From assembly GCF_022662015.1 (NCBI RefSeq), contig NZ_JAKMCM010000002.1, positions 62,001 to 126,000 on the forward strand: DNA of 64,000 nucleotides, read 5' to 3'. Source of the stretch: Aestuariivivens sediminicola (lineage in GTDB: Bacteria > Bacteroidota > Bacteroidia > Flavobacteriales > Flavobacteriaceae). Position 1 is the first letter of the stretch; each line of letters begins with the position of its first letter. Below the pieces are notes generated by a model. That model worked only from the letters and a program-made list of their open reading frames with translations, had not been told where the DNA came from and did no database searches. Below are positions 55,365-64,000 of the stretch, piece by piece. The position numbers were made by a program, and so were the translations under genes.

Positions 55365-56639
55365 TTATAATGTTACGTTAAAAGTAAATTTAAAGGCAAT
55401 ATTATCGTCGAAGTCTGGCAGGTGATATGCGCCGTAACGGTAAGTTAAACTTAAACCAAAGCCAAAAAGGAGTTTGTTTATTTCAAAACCGGATTCGGTG
55501 TACCCTTTATTAAGTGCCCCAAAACTTATGTTTTCATGTTTTTCAGGGTGCTTCACATCGCCAATGGCATAGCGCGTAATCAATACCATTTGTGGCCTGT
55601 AACGTGTCGAAATAGGGAAGGGTTTCAGATAGTGTTTTAACTGGAATGTGGCAAAGCGATCGGAAAAAAACTCATTGAAGTACATCGTTTCGAAACTCGT
55701 TAACCCGGCAACGGAAAAGCGCTGTAAGATGGTTGCCTTATTAATGTTATTCGGATAGGCGTGGTACAAATGTGTTAATGGGATATCGCCACGAGCAATT
55801 CCCGATACCAATGTAATTTCTGAAAAGGCCGCTTTTTCATCACCTATCTTAAACACGGTTTTAAAATCAACCTTGGAAAAACTTAAATTACTTTTAAAAA
55901 GATGATTGAAATTTTTTGTGTATTGCAGGGTAAAATGAGGATAGCCGGGTATCATGGTCAGGCGACCTTCCGGGGACTCCACAATGGTATTAAAAGGGCT
56001 CCATTGCAATGCAAGCTTTAACGTGCTCAACTGAAAATCATTAATGATGTCGTTGTTAAGTTGATACCCATAGGTATAGGTCGGACTGACATTGCTCACT
56101 GCAAATTCTGTCTCGCTAATTAATTTTGGGTGAAATTGGTGTTCAATGGAAAGGGTTTTGGTGATATGCTTATGAAATAAACTAATGTTTAGCAGGCGTG
56201 GTTCGAAGAACTGAAAAAAACGACCGTCAGTAAGGAAGCTTGTGCTTCCCGATTCCTGAAGGTCGTCCGTATAGGACAGGTTTAACCAGGTATTGCCCTT
56301 CTCTGAAAGCCGAATACCCCCTCCGATGCTATATTTAAAGCGATGATCGCGGAAACCATAAACGACATATGAATTTAATCTGAATTGTTTTGAAAAATGG
56401 TCGTTCGTAATACCACCAAGCCCGGTTCTCACACCTTCGTATTGATTGTATTTAATGAGATATCTGAGGTCAACATTGAAATATTTCGAAGGGAAGTAGC
56501 CATTGCCTAAACTCATTAAAAGATTTTTCTTTTTAATGGAGTCTTGTTTAGGCTCGATATCAATTTCAGAAAACAGGGATTGAGAGTTCGCTATTGCTCC
56601 AAGAAAAATACAAACGGTGAACGCAACTAATTTTAACAT
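55365..56639 (-). CDS. Outer-membrane barrel protein resembling the DUF5686 C-terminal half
   Basis: The 425-residue protein has a signal peptide (to ANSQ, about residue 20) and a beta-barrel body that opens GYFPSKYFNVDLRYLIKYNQYEGVRTGLGG and ends FKFTFNVTL. This resembles the barrel half of the flavobacterial DUF5686 family, but the N-terminal carboxypeptidase-like and soluble part seen in full-length members is absent. The start is the ATG at 56639. It lies 54 bp after frr on the same strand. Function unknown; family assignment is from memory of the motif. Confidence 0.65.
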   Translation of the reverse strand: MLKLVAFTVCIFLGAIANSQSLFSEIDIEPKQDSIKKKNLLMSLGNGYFPSKYFNVDLRYLIKYNQYEGVRTGLGGITNDHFSKQFRLNSYVVYGFRDHRFKYSIGGGIRLSEKGNTWLNLSYTDDLQESGSTSFLTDGRFFQFFEPRLLNISLFHKHITKTLSIEHQFHPKLISETEFAVSNVSPTYTYGYQLNNDIINDFQLSTLKLALQWSPFNTIVESPEGRLTMIPGYPHFTLQYTKNFNHLFKSNLSFSKVDFKTVFKIGDEKAAFSEITLVSGIARGDIPLTHLYHAYPNNINKATILQRFSVAGLTSFETMYFNEFFSDRFATFQLKHYLKPFPISTRYRPQMVLITRYAIGDVKHPEKHENISFGALNKGYTESGFEINKLLFGFGLSLTYRYGAYHLPDFDDNIAFKFTFNVTL

Positions 56640-56699
56640 GAGCAAAAAGCGGAATTAAAACAAAAAATGCACAATATGGAATGGACGTCGGGTAGAGAT

Positions 56700-57257
56700 C
56701 TAGACGGTCATAATCTCTTTTTCCTTGACAGCAAAAATCTCATCCACCTTGTGAACATAGGTATCGGTCATTTCCTGTATATCAATTTCGGCATTACTTT
56801 GCTGATCTTCCGATACGTGATCTAACTTTTTAATCTCATGATTGGCCTCTTTGCGCGCCGATCTGATGCTGACCTTCGCATCTTCGGCCTCAGCTTTTGC
56901 CTGCTTTGCCAGGTTCCTTCGACGTTCTTCTGTTAATGGCGGTACGTTAATGATAATCATTTCTCCATTGTTCATTGGATTAAATCCAAGATTAGCATAA
57001 AGAATAGCGCGTTCTATTTCCTGAAGCATACTTTTTTCCCAGGGCTGTACACTAATAGTTCTTCCATCGGGAGTATTCACATTAGATACCTGATTTAACG
57101 GTGTCTGGGCGCCATAATACTCAACCATTACGCTGCCTAACATAGCCGGACTTGCTTTTCCGGCTCTAATGTTGACGAATTGCTTTTCCAAATGCTTGAT
57201 CGCATTGTCCATGGCTTCCTTTGCAGTGTCCAGTATAAATTGTATGTCTTCATTCAT
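56700..57257 (-). CDS. frr: Ribosome recycling factor
   Basis: The 185-residue protein has the RRF start (IQFILDTAKEAMDNAIKHLEKQFVNIRAGKASPAML) and the helical arms ending in EIFAVKEKEIMTV. It splits post-termination ribosomes together with EF-G. Directly after pyrH, the conserved order in bacteria. Confidence 0.97.
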   Translation of the reverse strand: MNEDIQFILDTAKEAMDNAIKHLEKQFVNIRAGKASPAMLGSVMVEYYGAQTPLNQVSNVNTPDGRTISVQPWEKSMLQEIERAILYANLGFNPMNNGEMIIINVPPLTEERRRNLAKQAKAEAEDAKVSIRSARKEANHEIKKLDHVSEDQQSNAEIDIQEMTDTYVHKVDEIFAVKEKEIMTV

Positions 57258-57301
57258 GATTTTAAAATTTAGATCAATACAGGTTAAAAATTACGACAAT
57301 T

Positions 57302-58009
57302 TTACAAATTAACCTCGGTTCCAACGTTATCTCCCGAGACCACTTTAAGCAAATTACCTTTTTTATTCATATCAAAAACTATAATAGGCAATTTATTTTC
57401 TTGACTAAGTGTAAAAGCAGTCGAATCCATCACCTTCAGCCCTTTTCTCAATACATCATCAAAGGTGATAAAATTAAATTTCTTCGCAGAGATATCTTTT
57501 TCGGGGTCGGCATTATAAATACCGTCTACACGTGTGCCCTTTAAAATGACGTCTGCCTCAATTTCAATAGCTCTTAATACGGCAGCAGAATCGGTAGTAA
57601 AATATGGATTTCCGGTGCCACCTCCAAAAATAACCACACGTCCTTTACTTAAGTGGCTTAATGCCTTTCTTCTAATAAAAGGCTCAGCCACCTCATTAAT
57701 CTTAATGGCCGTTTGTAATCTTGTTTGCAGTCCGGCGTCTTCTAAAGCACTTTGCAAAGCCAAACCATTAATAACAGTGGCTAACATGCCCATATGATCT
57801 CCCTGAACACGATCCATGCCGTTACTGGCTCCGGCAACACCTCTGAAAATATTACCTCCTCCAATGACTATAGCCACTTCAACACCTTTTTCCGTTATTT
57901 CCTTTATGTCTAAAGCATATTCAGCCAGGCGCTGAGGGTCTATCCCGTATTGGCGATCTCCCATGAGCGCTTCACCTGATAATTTGAGGAGTATTCTTTT
58001 ATATTTCAC
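57302..58009 (-). CDS. pyrH: UMP kinase
   Basis: The 235-residue amino-acid-kinase-fold enzyme phosphorylates UMP to UDP. The P-loop-like start [16 protein letters not shown], then [11 protein letters not shown] and [15 protein letters not shown], are present. The start is the GTG at 58009 (VKYKRILLK). An upstream in-frame TTG at 58048 lies inside a TAnnTTTG -7 element, so it cannot be translated from that promoter. Confidence 0.95.
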   Translation of the reverse strand: MKYKRILLKLSGEALMGDRQYGIDPQRLAEYALDIKEITEKGVEVAIVIGGGNIFRGVAGASNGMDRVQGDHMGMLATVINGLALQSALEDAGLQTRLQTAIKINEVAEPFIRRKALSHLSKGRVVIFGGGTGNPYFTTDSAAVLRAIEIEADVILKGTRVDGIYNADPEKDISAKKFNFITFDDVLRKGLKVMDSTAFTLSQENKLPIIVFDMNKKGNLLKVVSGDNVGTEVNL

Positions 58010-58045
58010 ACGTTTTATTTTTTGCAGTTGATTGCCGAAGTTGTG

Positions 58046-58053
58046 CAAAACTA
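58046..58053 (-). promoter_or_regulatory. -7 element of pyrH-frr
   Basis: TAGTTTTG on the minus strand matches TAnnTTTG and gives a leader of about 30 nt to the GTG at 58009. No clear -33 TTG. Confidence 0.5.
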
Positions 58054-58470
58054 AACATTTTTTTGCTGTTTACCGATACTCGATTTATCAAAATAAGTGC
58101 TGCGACATGGATTTTGTATCTATTTTTTACCACCTAAATAAATTTACATGGTCAGCATTCAATAGTACTTATGCGTGTGTCTCTTTAGTCTACATTTTAG
58201 GATTATAGGCGGAAGGATTTAATTTCTGAGGGACATAAATTTTATTTGTAGTTACAATCCTGTGCTTTTGTAGGCAACGATCTTCAAAATTGTCCTGTTA
58301 ATTTGGAGACAACATGCTTACAGTTTTTGAATGGTCCGAGCATGGCCGCAGAAAGCGATAGGGATATCCTTATTTAAACTACGCTAAGCCTATGTTTTCG
58401 AGCAGGATTAAGATATGGCGTTCACCATTTTTTCTTAGGCTCTGTGAAAAGAATAGAATATGAATGGCAT
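58054..58470. other. Long gap between tsf and pyrH with a dispersed repeat
   Basis: These roughly 420 bp separate tsf from pyrH, genes that are usually close. There is no coding frame. The gap contains TTGTAGTTACAA (58246-58257) and AATTGTCCTGTTAATTT (58288-58304), both related to the repeat cluster near 18.1 kb. Confidence 0.6.
58288..58304 (+). repeat. Single copy of the AATTGTCCTGT repeat
   Basis: The 17-bp sequence differs by one base from the repeat present three times at 18079-18136. TTGTAGTTACAA lies 30 bp to its left. Confidence 0.6.
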
Positions 58471-58474
58471 GCAT

Positions 58475-58506
58475 AAAAAAACCATCAAGCTATAAGCCTG
58501 ATGGTT
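58475..58506 (-). terminator. Intrinsic terminator of rpsB-tsf
   Basis: An 11-bp stem (AACCATCA plus GGC on the minus strand, loop TTATA, one wobble) is followed by TTTTTT. It lies just after the tsf stop. Confidence 0.88.
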
Positions 58507-58528
58507 CCATATCAGGTTGTGTTATGGT

Positions 58529-59503
58529 TTATCCTACAGTAACACGTTTAAAATCAGTAATCGCAACATCGCCATAAGATGCCACATATTTTGCCACGGT
58601 TTGTTTCTCATCCTTAATAAAGTTCTGATCGAGCAAACACTTTTCCTGATCCAGGGTGGTATTATCAGAAATAAATCGCTCCATTTTTCCTGGTAAAATG
58701 CGATCCCAAATATGTTCCGGCTTACCTTCGGCCTTTAATTCTGCCTTGGCATCAGCTTCAGCCTGGGCCAAAACTTCAGGAGTTAGTTGTGCCATGGATA
58801 TGTATTTCGGTACATTCTTTAGCGTTTTCCCTAACCGAGCCAACTCTTCATTTTCTTTTTCTATTACCGCAATCCTTGCTTCCGTTTCGGATGCAATGAA
58901 AGCAGGATCAAAATCCTTATAAGACAATGTTGTGGCACCCATTGAAGCAACTTGCATCGCCACATCCTTAACCAGGGTTTCGGCCTTCTCAACTTTTGCC
59001 GATAATCCTACAATAGCGGCAATCTTATTGATGTGTACATAAGCACCTACATACGGCGCTTCCAACTTTTCAAAAGCTGTGATATCCAGTTTTTCACCAA
59101 TTACACCGGTTTGCTCGGTTAATTTTTCGGCTACAGTCATGCCACCGAAATCGGCTGCTAAAAACGCTTCTTTAGAATCATAATCCAAGGCCACTTCAGC
59201 CAACTGATTGGCCAATGCTACGAAGTTTTCGTTTTTCCCTACGAAGTCGGTTTCACATCCAAGAACAATGGCAACGCCAACAGTTTCATCTGCATTGATT
59301 TTAGCGATGGCCGCGCCTTCAGAAGAGTCTCTGTCGGCTCTTTTTTCGGCAACTTTTTGTCCTTTTTTACGTAGAATCTCAATCGCTTTATCAAAATCGC
59401 CTTCAGCTTCAACAAGCGCTTTTTTACAGTCCATCATACCTGCTCCGGTAGCTTGTCTTAATTTATTTACTTCGGCTGCTGTTACTTTTACAGTAGTACT
59501 CAT
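58529..59503 (-). CDS. tsf: Elongation factor Ts
   Basis: The 324-residue guanine-nucleotide exchange factor for EF-Tu has the N-terminal module KLRQATGAGMMDCKKALVEAEGDFDKAIEILRKKG and the core motif GCETDFVGKNENFVALANQLA. It is longer than E. coli EF-Ts, mainly in the second core half, as in other flavobacteria. Follows rpsB by about 117 bp in the usual order. Confidence 0.97.
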   Translation of the reverse strand: MSTTVKVTAAEVNKLRQATGAGMMDCKKALVEAEGDFDKAIEILRKKGQKVAEKRADRDSSEGAAIAKINADETVGVAIVLGCETDFVGKNENFVALANQLAEVALDYDSKEAFLAADFGGMTVAEKLTEQTGVIGEKLDITAFEKLEAPYVGAYVHINKIAAIVGLSAKVEKAETLVKDVAMQVASMGATTLSYKDFDPAFIASETEARIAVIEKENEELARLGKTLKNVPKYISMAQLTPEVLAQAEADAKAELKAEGKPEHIWDRILPGKMERFISDNTTLDQEKCLLDQNFIKDEKQTVAKYVASYGDVAITDFKRVTVG

Positions 59504-59620
59504 AATTCATTATAATTTAAAAAGTAAAAAGTCGTTTATTTTTTTTCGATAACCCTCGGACAAAGTTCAGGACAAAGAAAAGAACTAAACGACTTGTTTA
59601 TGTTGTGTTAATGTTATTCT

Positions 59621-60394
59621 TTATTCTTCCTCTTCCGATGCTACAGCTACTTTTTTAGCTGCCTTTTTGGCTTTAGGAGCATCCTTATCGGCCGAAGCCT
59701 CTTTTTCAGCCTTACGCTCTGCCAATCCTTCTGCGATTGCAGTGGTTACGTAGCTCAAAATTTTATCTATAGATTTTGAGGCGTCATCGTTAGACGGGAT
59801 AACAAAGTCCACCTGACGTGGATCTGAGTTCGTATCGACCATCGCAAAAATAGGAATGTTTAATTTCTGAGCTTCTTTAATCGCGATGTGCTCACGCTTA
59901 ATATCGACCACAAATACAGCACCGGGCAAACGGGTCATATCACTAATCGAACCTAAGTTCTTTTCTAACTTGGCCCTCAGACGATCTACCTGTAAACGTT
60001 CTTTTTTAGATAAGGTATCAAAGGTACCGTCTTTCTTCATTCTATCGATTGAAGTCATTTTTTTAACAGCCTTTCTGATGGTAACAAAGTTAGTTAACAT
60101 CCCTCCGGGCCATCTTTCGGTAATGTAAGGCATGTTGATAGATGATGCCTTTTCTGCTACAATATCCTTAGCCTGTTTCTTTGTTGCAACAAAAAGAATC
60201 CTTCTTCCGGAGGCCGCAATTTTTGCCAATGCATTTCCGGCTTCTTCCATTTTCGCTGCTGTTTTGTAAAGGTTGATAATATGGATGCCGTTGCGCTCCA
60301 TATAGACGTAAGGGGCCATATTGGGGTCCCACTTACGGGTGAGGTGTCCGAAATGTACACCTGCTTCTAGTAGTTCTTTTACTTCTACTGCCAT
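59621..60394 (-). CDS. rpsB: 30S ribosomal protein S2
   Basis: The 257-residue protein has the S2 start ELLEAGVHFGHLTRKWDPNMAPYVY and FVATKKQAKDIVAEKA, then the core ITERWPGGMLTNFVTIRK. The C-terminal extension is low-complexity Lys/Ala/Glu. Upstream is a 220-bp leader with a strong hairpin. Confidence 0.97.
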   Translation of the reverse strand: MAVEVKELLEAGVHFGHLTRKWDPNMAPYVYMERNGIHIINLYKTAAKMEEAGNALAKIAASGRRILFVATKKQAKDIVAEKASSINMPYITERWPGGMLTNFVTIRKAVKKMTSIDRMKKDGTFDTLSKKERLQVDRLRAKLEKNLGSISDMTRLPGAVFVVDIKREHIAIKEAQKLNIPIFAMVDTNSDPRQVDFVIPSNDDASKSIDKILSYVTTAIAEGLAERKAEKEASADKDAPKAKKAAKKVAVASEEEE

Positions 60395-60426
60395 GATTGT
60401 AATAGTTTACGTTCTGTTGAATTAGC

Positions 60427-60469
60427 AATGCTTAAGTGGTCTCTGTTTTATCAGGTGGCCTTAAGCATT
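60427..60469 (-). promoter_or_regulatory. Hairpin in the rpsB leader
   Basis: A perfect 10-bp outer stem (AATGCTTAAG at 60427-60436 with CTTAAGCATT at 60460-60469) encloses a 23-nt partly paired loop and lies about 33 nt before the rpsB ATG. No T-run follows on the minus strand. It could be a ribosomal-protein leader for S2 autoregulation or a processing site; the gap also holds a second GC-rich palindrome (CCTGC/GCAGG) at about 60567-60583. Confidence 0.45.
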
Positions 60470-60614
60470 TAGATGCTAAACTAAATCTTCACGACTTGGC
60501 GTGATAGACAACAATAACTGGGTTAAAAAATAATTGTTTAAATGGACTGCAAATGCTTCAACGGCCTGCCCGATTTGCAGGCGGGCGATCAGCATATCAA
60601 TCCAAATTCTGGTA

Positions 60615-61001
60615 TTAACGTTTAGAGAACTGGAATTTCTTACGCGCTTTTTTCTGTCCGAATTTCTTGCGCTCTACCATTCTAGGGTCTCTCGTTAATA
60701 AACCTTCTGGCTTCAGTATGGTCCTGTTTTCGGCATCGACATCGCACATAGCACGAGAAATTGCTAATCGAACGGCTTCTGCCTGTCCAGTAATACCACC
60801 TCCATATACATTAACTGTAATATCAAAGTTGCCATCATTGTTAGTCATAACTAGTGGTTGCTTTACCTTGTACTGCAATGTAGCTGTTGTAAAGTAACTA
60901 GCTAAGTCTTTTTTGTTAATCGTTATGTTCCCTTTTCCCGGGGCAACATAAGCACGAGCAACAGCCGTTTTCCTACGGCCGATTTTGTGAATTACTTCCA
61001 T
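60615..61001 (-). CDS. rpsI: 30S ribosomal protein S9
   Basis: The 128-residue protein has HKIGRRKTAVARAYVAPGKGNITIN, GGGITGQAEAVRLAISRAM and the basic tail GQKKARKKFQFSKR that reaches the P-site tRNA in this family. Its ATG lies at the rplM stop, so the two are translationally coupled. Confidence 0.97.
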   Translation of the reverse strand: MEVIHKIGRRKTAVARAYVAPGKGNITINKKDLASYFTTATLQYKVKQPLVMTNNDGNFDITVNVYGGGITGQAEAVRLAISRAMCDVDAENRTILKPEGLLTRDPRMVERKKFGQKKARKKFQFSKR

Positions 61002-61456
61002 TAATTAAATTCGTTTAAGTTTATTGCTTTTGGTTTTTGAGCTGCATGAGGGTGCTCTGAACCAACAACAACGGTTAAGTTTCGGAATAAATCTGCCCCT
61101 AATTTATTTTTAGGCAGCATTCCTTTTACTGCTTTTTCTACTACTCTTGAAGGATCTTTTCCAAACAGTTCTGTAGCAGTTAAACTTCTTTGACCACCCG
61201 GATAGCCAGTGTGACGGATATAGGTTTTGTCATTCCACTTGTTACCGGATAAGCTGATCTTTTCAGCATTGACAACAATAACGTTGTCGCCGCAATCAAC
61301 GTGTGGTGTGAAGTTTGGCTTGTGCTTACCTCTTAAAAGTTTTGCAACCTTTGAAGCTAAACGACCAAGCGCCTGACCTTCAGCATCAACTAAAACCCAC
61401 TGCTTGTTTACAGTTGCTTTATTTGCCGAAATCGTTTTGTAGCTTAATGTGTCCAC
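61001..61456 (-). CDS. rplM: 50S ribosomal protein L13
   Basis: The 151-residue protein starts [19 protein letters not shown] and has [36 protein letters not shown], all typical of L13. First gene of the rplM-rpsI unit with a well-defined promoter. Confidence 0.97.
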   Translation of the reverse strand: MDTLSYKTISANKATVNKQWVLVDAEGQALGRLASKVAKLLRGKHKPNFTPHVDCGDNVIVVNAEKISLSGNKWNDKTYIRHTGYPGGQRSLTATELFGKDPSRVVEKAVKGMLPKNKLGADLFRNLTVVVGSEHPHAAQKPKAINLNEFN

Positions 61457-61503
61457 ACTTATAATTTTTTCTTATTAAACATTCCTCTTCCAAAAAGAGT
61501 TTG

Positions 61504-61533
61504 CAAATTTACGATTATATATTTGATTACCAA
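61504..61533 (-). promoter_or_regulatory. Promoter of rplM-rpsI
   Basis: On the minus strand TTG (61531-61533), a 19-bp spacer and TAAATTTG (61504-61511) match the Bacteroidota sigma-A consensus in both elements. Predicted leader about 43 nt. Confidence 0.75.
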
Positions 61534-61684
61534 ATAGGGAGATGTATTATTTTCAATAAAATTAACCCTGTAATTCACCTTATAGAAATCTAGGTTTTGA
61601 TTAACAAATTCTATGGTCTTGAGAGTTCCTAATGTATTATTAAAAAACCATGTAGGAGCTCTGTTAACAGGGCTGTTACAATTT

Positions 61685-62131
61685 TCAGTGATTAAGAATT
61701 TGTTTCTGATGATGTTCCAGGTGATCTACATAGTCTGTCATAAGAAATACAAGGTCTGAGATACTTCCATTCGGTAATTTAATTTTATAGGTTAAGGATT
61801 CCTGTGTTTGTTGTCCGATGATATCCATGATACGATGGTTAATGACCTGCCAGAAATTAATTAAATCTACTGTCTGCGCATTCTGGTAATTATTAGCCTT
61901 AACCAGGGCGTCCTGATTATAAGGTCTTATGTGGTATGGTTTAAGTTCGAATTGGATTTCAGTAAATCGCTGCAGGTTATGTATCCCGGAATCTATTAAA
62001 TGGCCGAGAATTTCCTTTTTAGACCATTTTTTTGGATTCACCTTTTGTGTTAATTCCTGTTCCGAGGCATTCGACAAATAGGTAACCCCAGATGTTAGTA
62101 AGTGTTCCAGTTTATCTAATGTGGTTTCCAT
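61685..62131 (-). CDS. DinB-family protein (cytosolic)
   Basis: The 148-residue four-helix protein has the three metal-binding His positions of DinB/YfiT proteins (KKEILGHLIDSGIHN and DYVDHLEHHQKQIL). Members often act as thiol-linked transferases or hydrolases, but the role here is unknown. No signal peptide. Next to a second, exported DinB-like gene 17 bp upstream. Confidence 0.8.
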   Translation of the reverse strand: METTLDKLEHLLTSGVTYLSNASEQELTQKVNPKKWSKKEILGHLIDSGIHNLQRFTEIQFELKPYHIRPYNQDALVKANNYQNAQTVDLINFWQVINHRIMDIIGQQTQESLTYKIKLPNGSISDLVFLMTDYVDHLEHHQKQILNH

Positions 62132-62148
62132 TTGTAATTTGTTGATCT

Positions 62149-62790
62149 TTATGGAAGTCTACCTTTTATAAATTTTATTTGTCCATTATGGTTGGATTCA
62201 TGCTCACAAACGTGAAACCATTTGCAATGGTTATTCGTGAGCTTACCTTCAAAAAAGGGTTTAGATATCATTAACCAATTATCCTCTCTTTTTGCAAATT
62301 CTTCTTTCGTTATGTTCCGTACCTCCTCAAGTTTGGAGAGATAATAGTCAATCGCATGCCCCTTTATCTGCCTTCTGCCTTCTTCCCCGAGTTTCATAGG
62401 CACATCCCATTCTTTTTTGATGGCATCATCCCAGGACCCCCATTCCATTTCATCAAAGGTATTTAACTGATAGTACCTTTCACAGGCGGCCAAATGCAGC
62501 AGCATAGCCCCAATAGAGTTTGATTTGTCGTCAATCTGAAAATCCAGTTCTTCCGTTGTTAAGTCCTTAACGGTATTGATGACCCAATTACGCATCATAT
62601 TCATTGTTGAAAGCAATGTGCCAATACGAGGTGCATAACCTTCTAGAGGTCCTATTAGATATGGATTATCCGAAGCAATCATAGGTTTTGTATGGGCAAA
62701 ATTGGCCATTGGAATTGTAAAAAGTCCTGCTGTGGTTAAAGCCGAGCGTTTGAGAAACCCTCTTCTTCCAGATTGAAATGTTGTTTTCAT
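62149..62790 (-). CDS. Exported DinB-like protein with twin-arginine signal
   Basis: The 213-residue protein has a Tat-type signal (SGRRGFLKRSALTTAGLFTIP) and a DinB-like helical body with LLHLAACERYYQ and HVCEHESNHNGQIKFIKG as likely metal ligands. Tat export implies the metal is inserted in the cytosol. I start at the ATG at 62790; the ATG at 62844 would put 18 residues ahead of the Tat signal and overlap the previous gene. Confidence 0.75.
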   Translation of the reverse strand: MKTTFQSGRRGFLKRSALTTAGLFTIPMANFAHTKPMIASDNPYLIGPLEGYAPRIGTLLSTMNMMRNWVINTVKDLTTEELDFQIDDKSNSIGAMLLHLAACERYYQLNTFDEMEWGSWDDAIKKEWDVPMKLGEEGRRQIKGHAIDYYLSKLEEVRNITKEEFAKREDNWLMISKPFFEGKLTNNHCKWFHVCEHESNHNGQIKFIKGRLP

Positions 62791-62824
62791 AGTGTTGTGT
62801 TTGATATTTGTATTGTTATGGTCC

Positions 62825-63823
62825 TTAATTGTAATTAGTTTCATATTCCGTCATGCCATCCACCTTTAATTGTCTCATGGCTTCGCCTTCAACCAGCTTG
62901 TATGACACCTGTCTTATTTTACCGGTGGGGATGGTCTTATTGCCTTCTTTCTTGTAGATGGGGAAGCGTTGCATGAAACTGTTTTCAACAACGGAAAATG
63001 AATCCTGTCCATTATAGCCTTCATTTATGTTGTCGTTTTCTGATGTCGGTTTGAAATAGACCTGACTCATCGATTTTTTATTGTTCACTGAGAACGCGTA
63101 AACACGTCCATAAGCACTGCTGTCAAGGGTTTTTGTATACACGAAAAGTTCCGGAGAGCCATCCGAATTGAGATCTTCAACCTCTGCATTGACCACCGCT
63201 TCACCTTCAATATTAAAGGTTTCGTTATAATCACGTCTTTCCAGCCCAAAGGTGAAAATAGTGAGTGTGTTGGTGTCATTTTTTTCTATTGAAGAGACGT
63301 TAAAGCCAATGCCCTGTAAGTTGAGCACTTTACTAAATGTCGTCAGATCGATTTGATTCCGATCTAATGCCCCGTCTATTTTTTTATAAGTACCACCCAG
63401 ACTAGCCCCTCCGTTACAAAAGAAGTTCAGAACGTTTATATCATTTGGGTCCTCCGTTGAAATTGTAATACGTGTATCGTTAAATTCAAATACAATGCGC
63501 TTTCCATTATAAACGGCCTCATAGGTATTTTTATCTCTTTTGTAGGCCAGAGCATCAAAGGTGCAGGTTGGTCTTTTTTTATCGGCACGCGATCGCACGG
63601 AGATATCAATAGTTTCATTGTCGCCTTGTCTAACCGTTACCGCTACCCAGTCGAATCCCTCAGCTCGTTGCTCATATCCGGTATCGACATAATTGCCGTA
63701 AATCCCTGTTTTTTCAGATGAACTTTGTTCCTGTTCAAAGGAATCTTCTCTGTCTTTTTTTTCGATTTTATGACATGCACAAATGGATAAACTAATGATG
63801 ACAAATAATATAACGCGATTCAT
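62825..63823 (-). CDS. Lipoprotein with C-terminal PliI-like (lysozyme-inhibitor) domain
   Basis: The 332-residue lipoprotein (Cys17 in SICAC) has an acidic Ser/Glu linker, a middle beta domain and a C-terminal half resembling the PliI family of I-type lysozyme inhibitors: AEVEDLNSDGSPELFVYTK, NNKKSMSQVYFKP, GYNGQDSFSVVENSFMQRFPIYK and RQVSYKLVEGEAMRQLKVDG. The fusion to about 190 N-terminal residues is longer than single-domain inhibitors. Possible role: protection of the cell wall against host or predator lysozyme. Based on motif recall. Confidence 0.65.
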   Translation of the reverse strand: MNRVILFVIISLSICACHKIEKKDREDSFEQEQSSSEKTGIYGNYVDTGYEQRAEGFDWVAVTVRQGDNETIDISVRSRADKKRPTCTFDALAYKRDKNTYEAVYNGKRIVFEFNDTRITISTEDPNDINVLNFFCNGGASLGGTYKKIDGALDRNQIDLTTFSKVLNLQGIGFNVSSIEKNDTNTLTIFTFGLERRDYNETFNIEGEAVVNAEVEDLNSDGSPELFVYTKTLDSSAYGRVYAFSVNNKKSMSQVYFKPTSENDNINEGYNGQDSFSVVENSFMQRFPIYKKEGNKTIPTGKIRQVSYKLVEGEAMRQLKVDGMTEYETNYN

Positions 63824-63855
63824 AATGTTTTGGTTTTGTATGTGGTTACCTCGTA

Positions 63856-64000
63856 CTAGTTGTGTCTTTCAAGTACGGGAAATAGTCTGTCTTTTAGAAC
63901 ATTCCAGGTGTGTTTTTTTGGAGGTTCATGGATGTTCCATCCGTTAAACAGAACAATGAGATCGTATTCCGGAGCTACCATTAATAACTGTCCTCCGTAT
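63856..64000 (-). CDS. Serine hydrolase (class C beta-lactamase-like), C-terminal end (partial)
   Basis: The gene begins outside the window; 47 residues plus the stop are visible. YGGQLLMVAPEYDLIVLFNGWN is the typical last strand pair of class C beta-lactamase/penicillin-binding-like serine hydrolases, which often act on esters or peptides rather than antibiotics. The catalytic SxxK motif lies outside. It ends 32 bp before the PliI-like gene, probably the same operon. Confidence 0.75.
   Translation of the reverse strand, partial: YGGQLLMVAPEYDLIVLFNGWNIHEPPKKHTWNVLKDRLFPVLERHN

Overview
The window is chromosomal DNA from a member of the Bacteroidota, most likely a marine Flavobacteriaceae. 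The evidence is as follows. SusC/SusD and TonB-dependent receptors carry N-terminal carboxypeptidase-like domains. Ribosomal and housekeeping genes have flavobacterial sequence character. Start codons lack Shine-Dalgarno sequences, and promoters are of the TTG-N19/20-TAnnTTTG type. Four-helix-bundle (S23-like) and DUF6503-type proteins are also present. Coding density is high, and there is no prophage, CRISPR array or intact insertion sequence.

Layout: 1-3.0 kb holds class I ribonucleotide reductase (nrdB end, nrdA). 3.1-14.2 kb is a phosphate block: a Na/Pi symporter, a PiT-type transporter with its outer-membrane porin O/P, a small MORN-like secreted protein, a TonB receptor with a beta-helix-like lipoprotein, and a short secreted receptor-like domain protein. 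14.4-23.0 kb is housekeeping (dgt, dxs, tadA, a ClC protein, a DUF6503-like protein, aspS). 23.1-30.5 kb has a secreted alpha/beta hydrolase and a SusC/SusD pair. 30.6-37.7 kb is a TetR-TolC-adaptor-RND efflux operon interrupted by a four-helix-bundle gene. 37.8-45.8 kb has a polyprenyl synthase, sucA-sucB, an aspartic protease, tatD and an asparaginase. 45.9-49.2 kb has tRNA-Ser and an ExbB/ExbD module. 49.2-56.6 kb holds rpoN, asnS, an MMPL transporter and a barrel protein on the minus strand. 56.7-61.5 kb is the translation cluster rplM-rpsI-rpsB-tsf-pyrH-frr. 61.7-64.0 kb has two DinB-like proteins, a PliI-like lipoprotein and the end of a serine hydrolase.

The most notable signal is regulatory. 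Three minus-strand genes in the phosphate block (porin, TonB receptor, short receptor-like protein) are each preceded by three to six 7-bp units resembling GTTAACA. The units repeat at exactly 11-bp steps, and the last unit always lies exactly 10 bp before TTCTTTG. This is the geometry of PhoB 'Pho boxes', in a flavobacterial version. A fourth array with the same geometry faces no protein gene: about 100 nt downstream of it lies an intrinsic terminator, so it may drive a small RNA. A fifth, reversed array overlaps a canonical promoter of the MORN-like gene. If the reading is right, this is a local Pho regulon that predicts a phosphorus-containing substrate for an otherwise orphan TonB receptor and lipoprotein. 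All functional statements are inferred from sequence alone; no database search was run.
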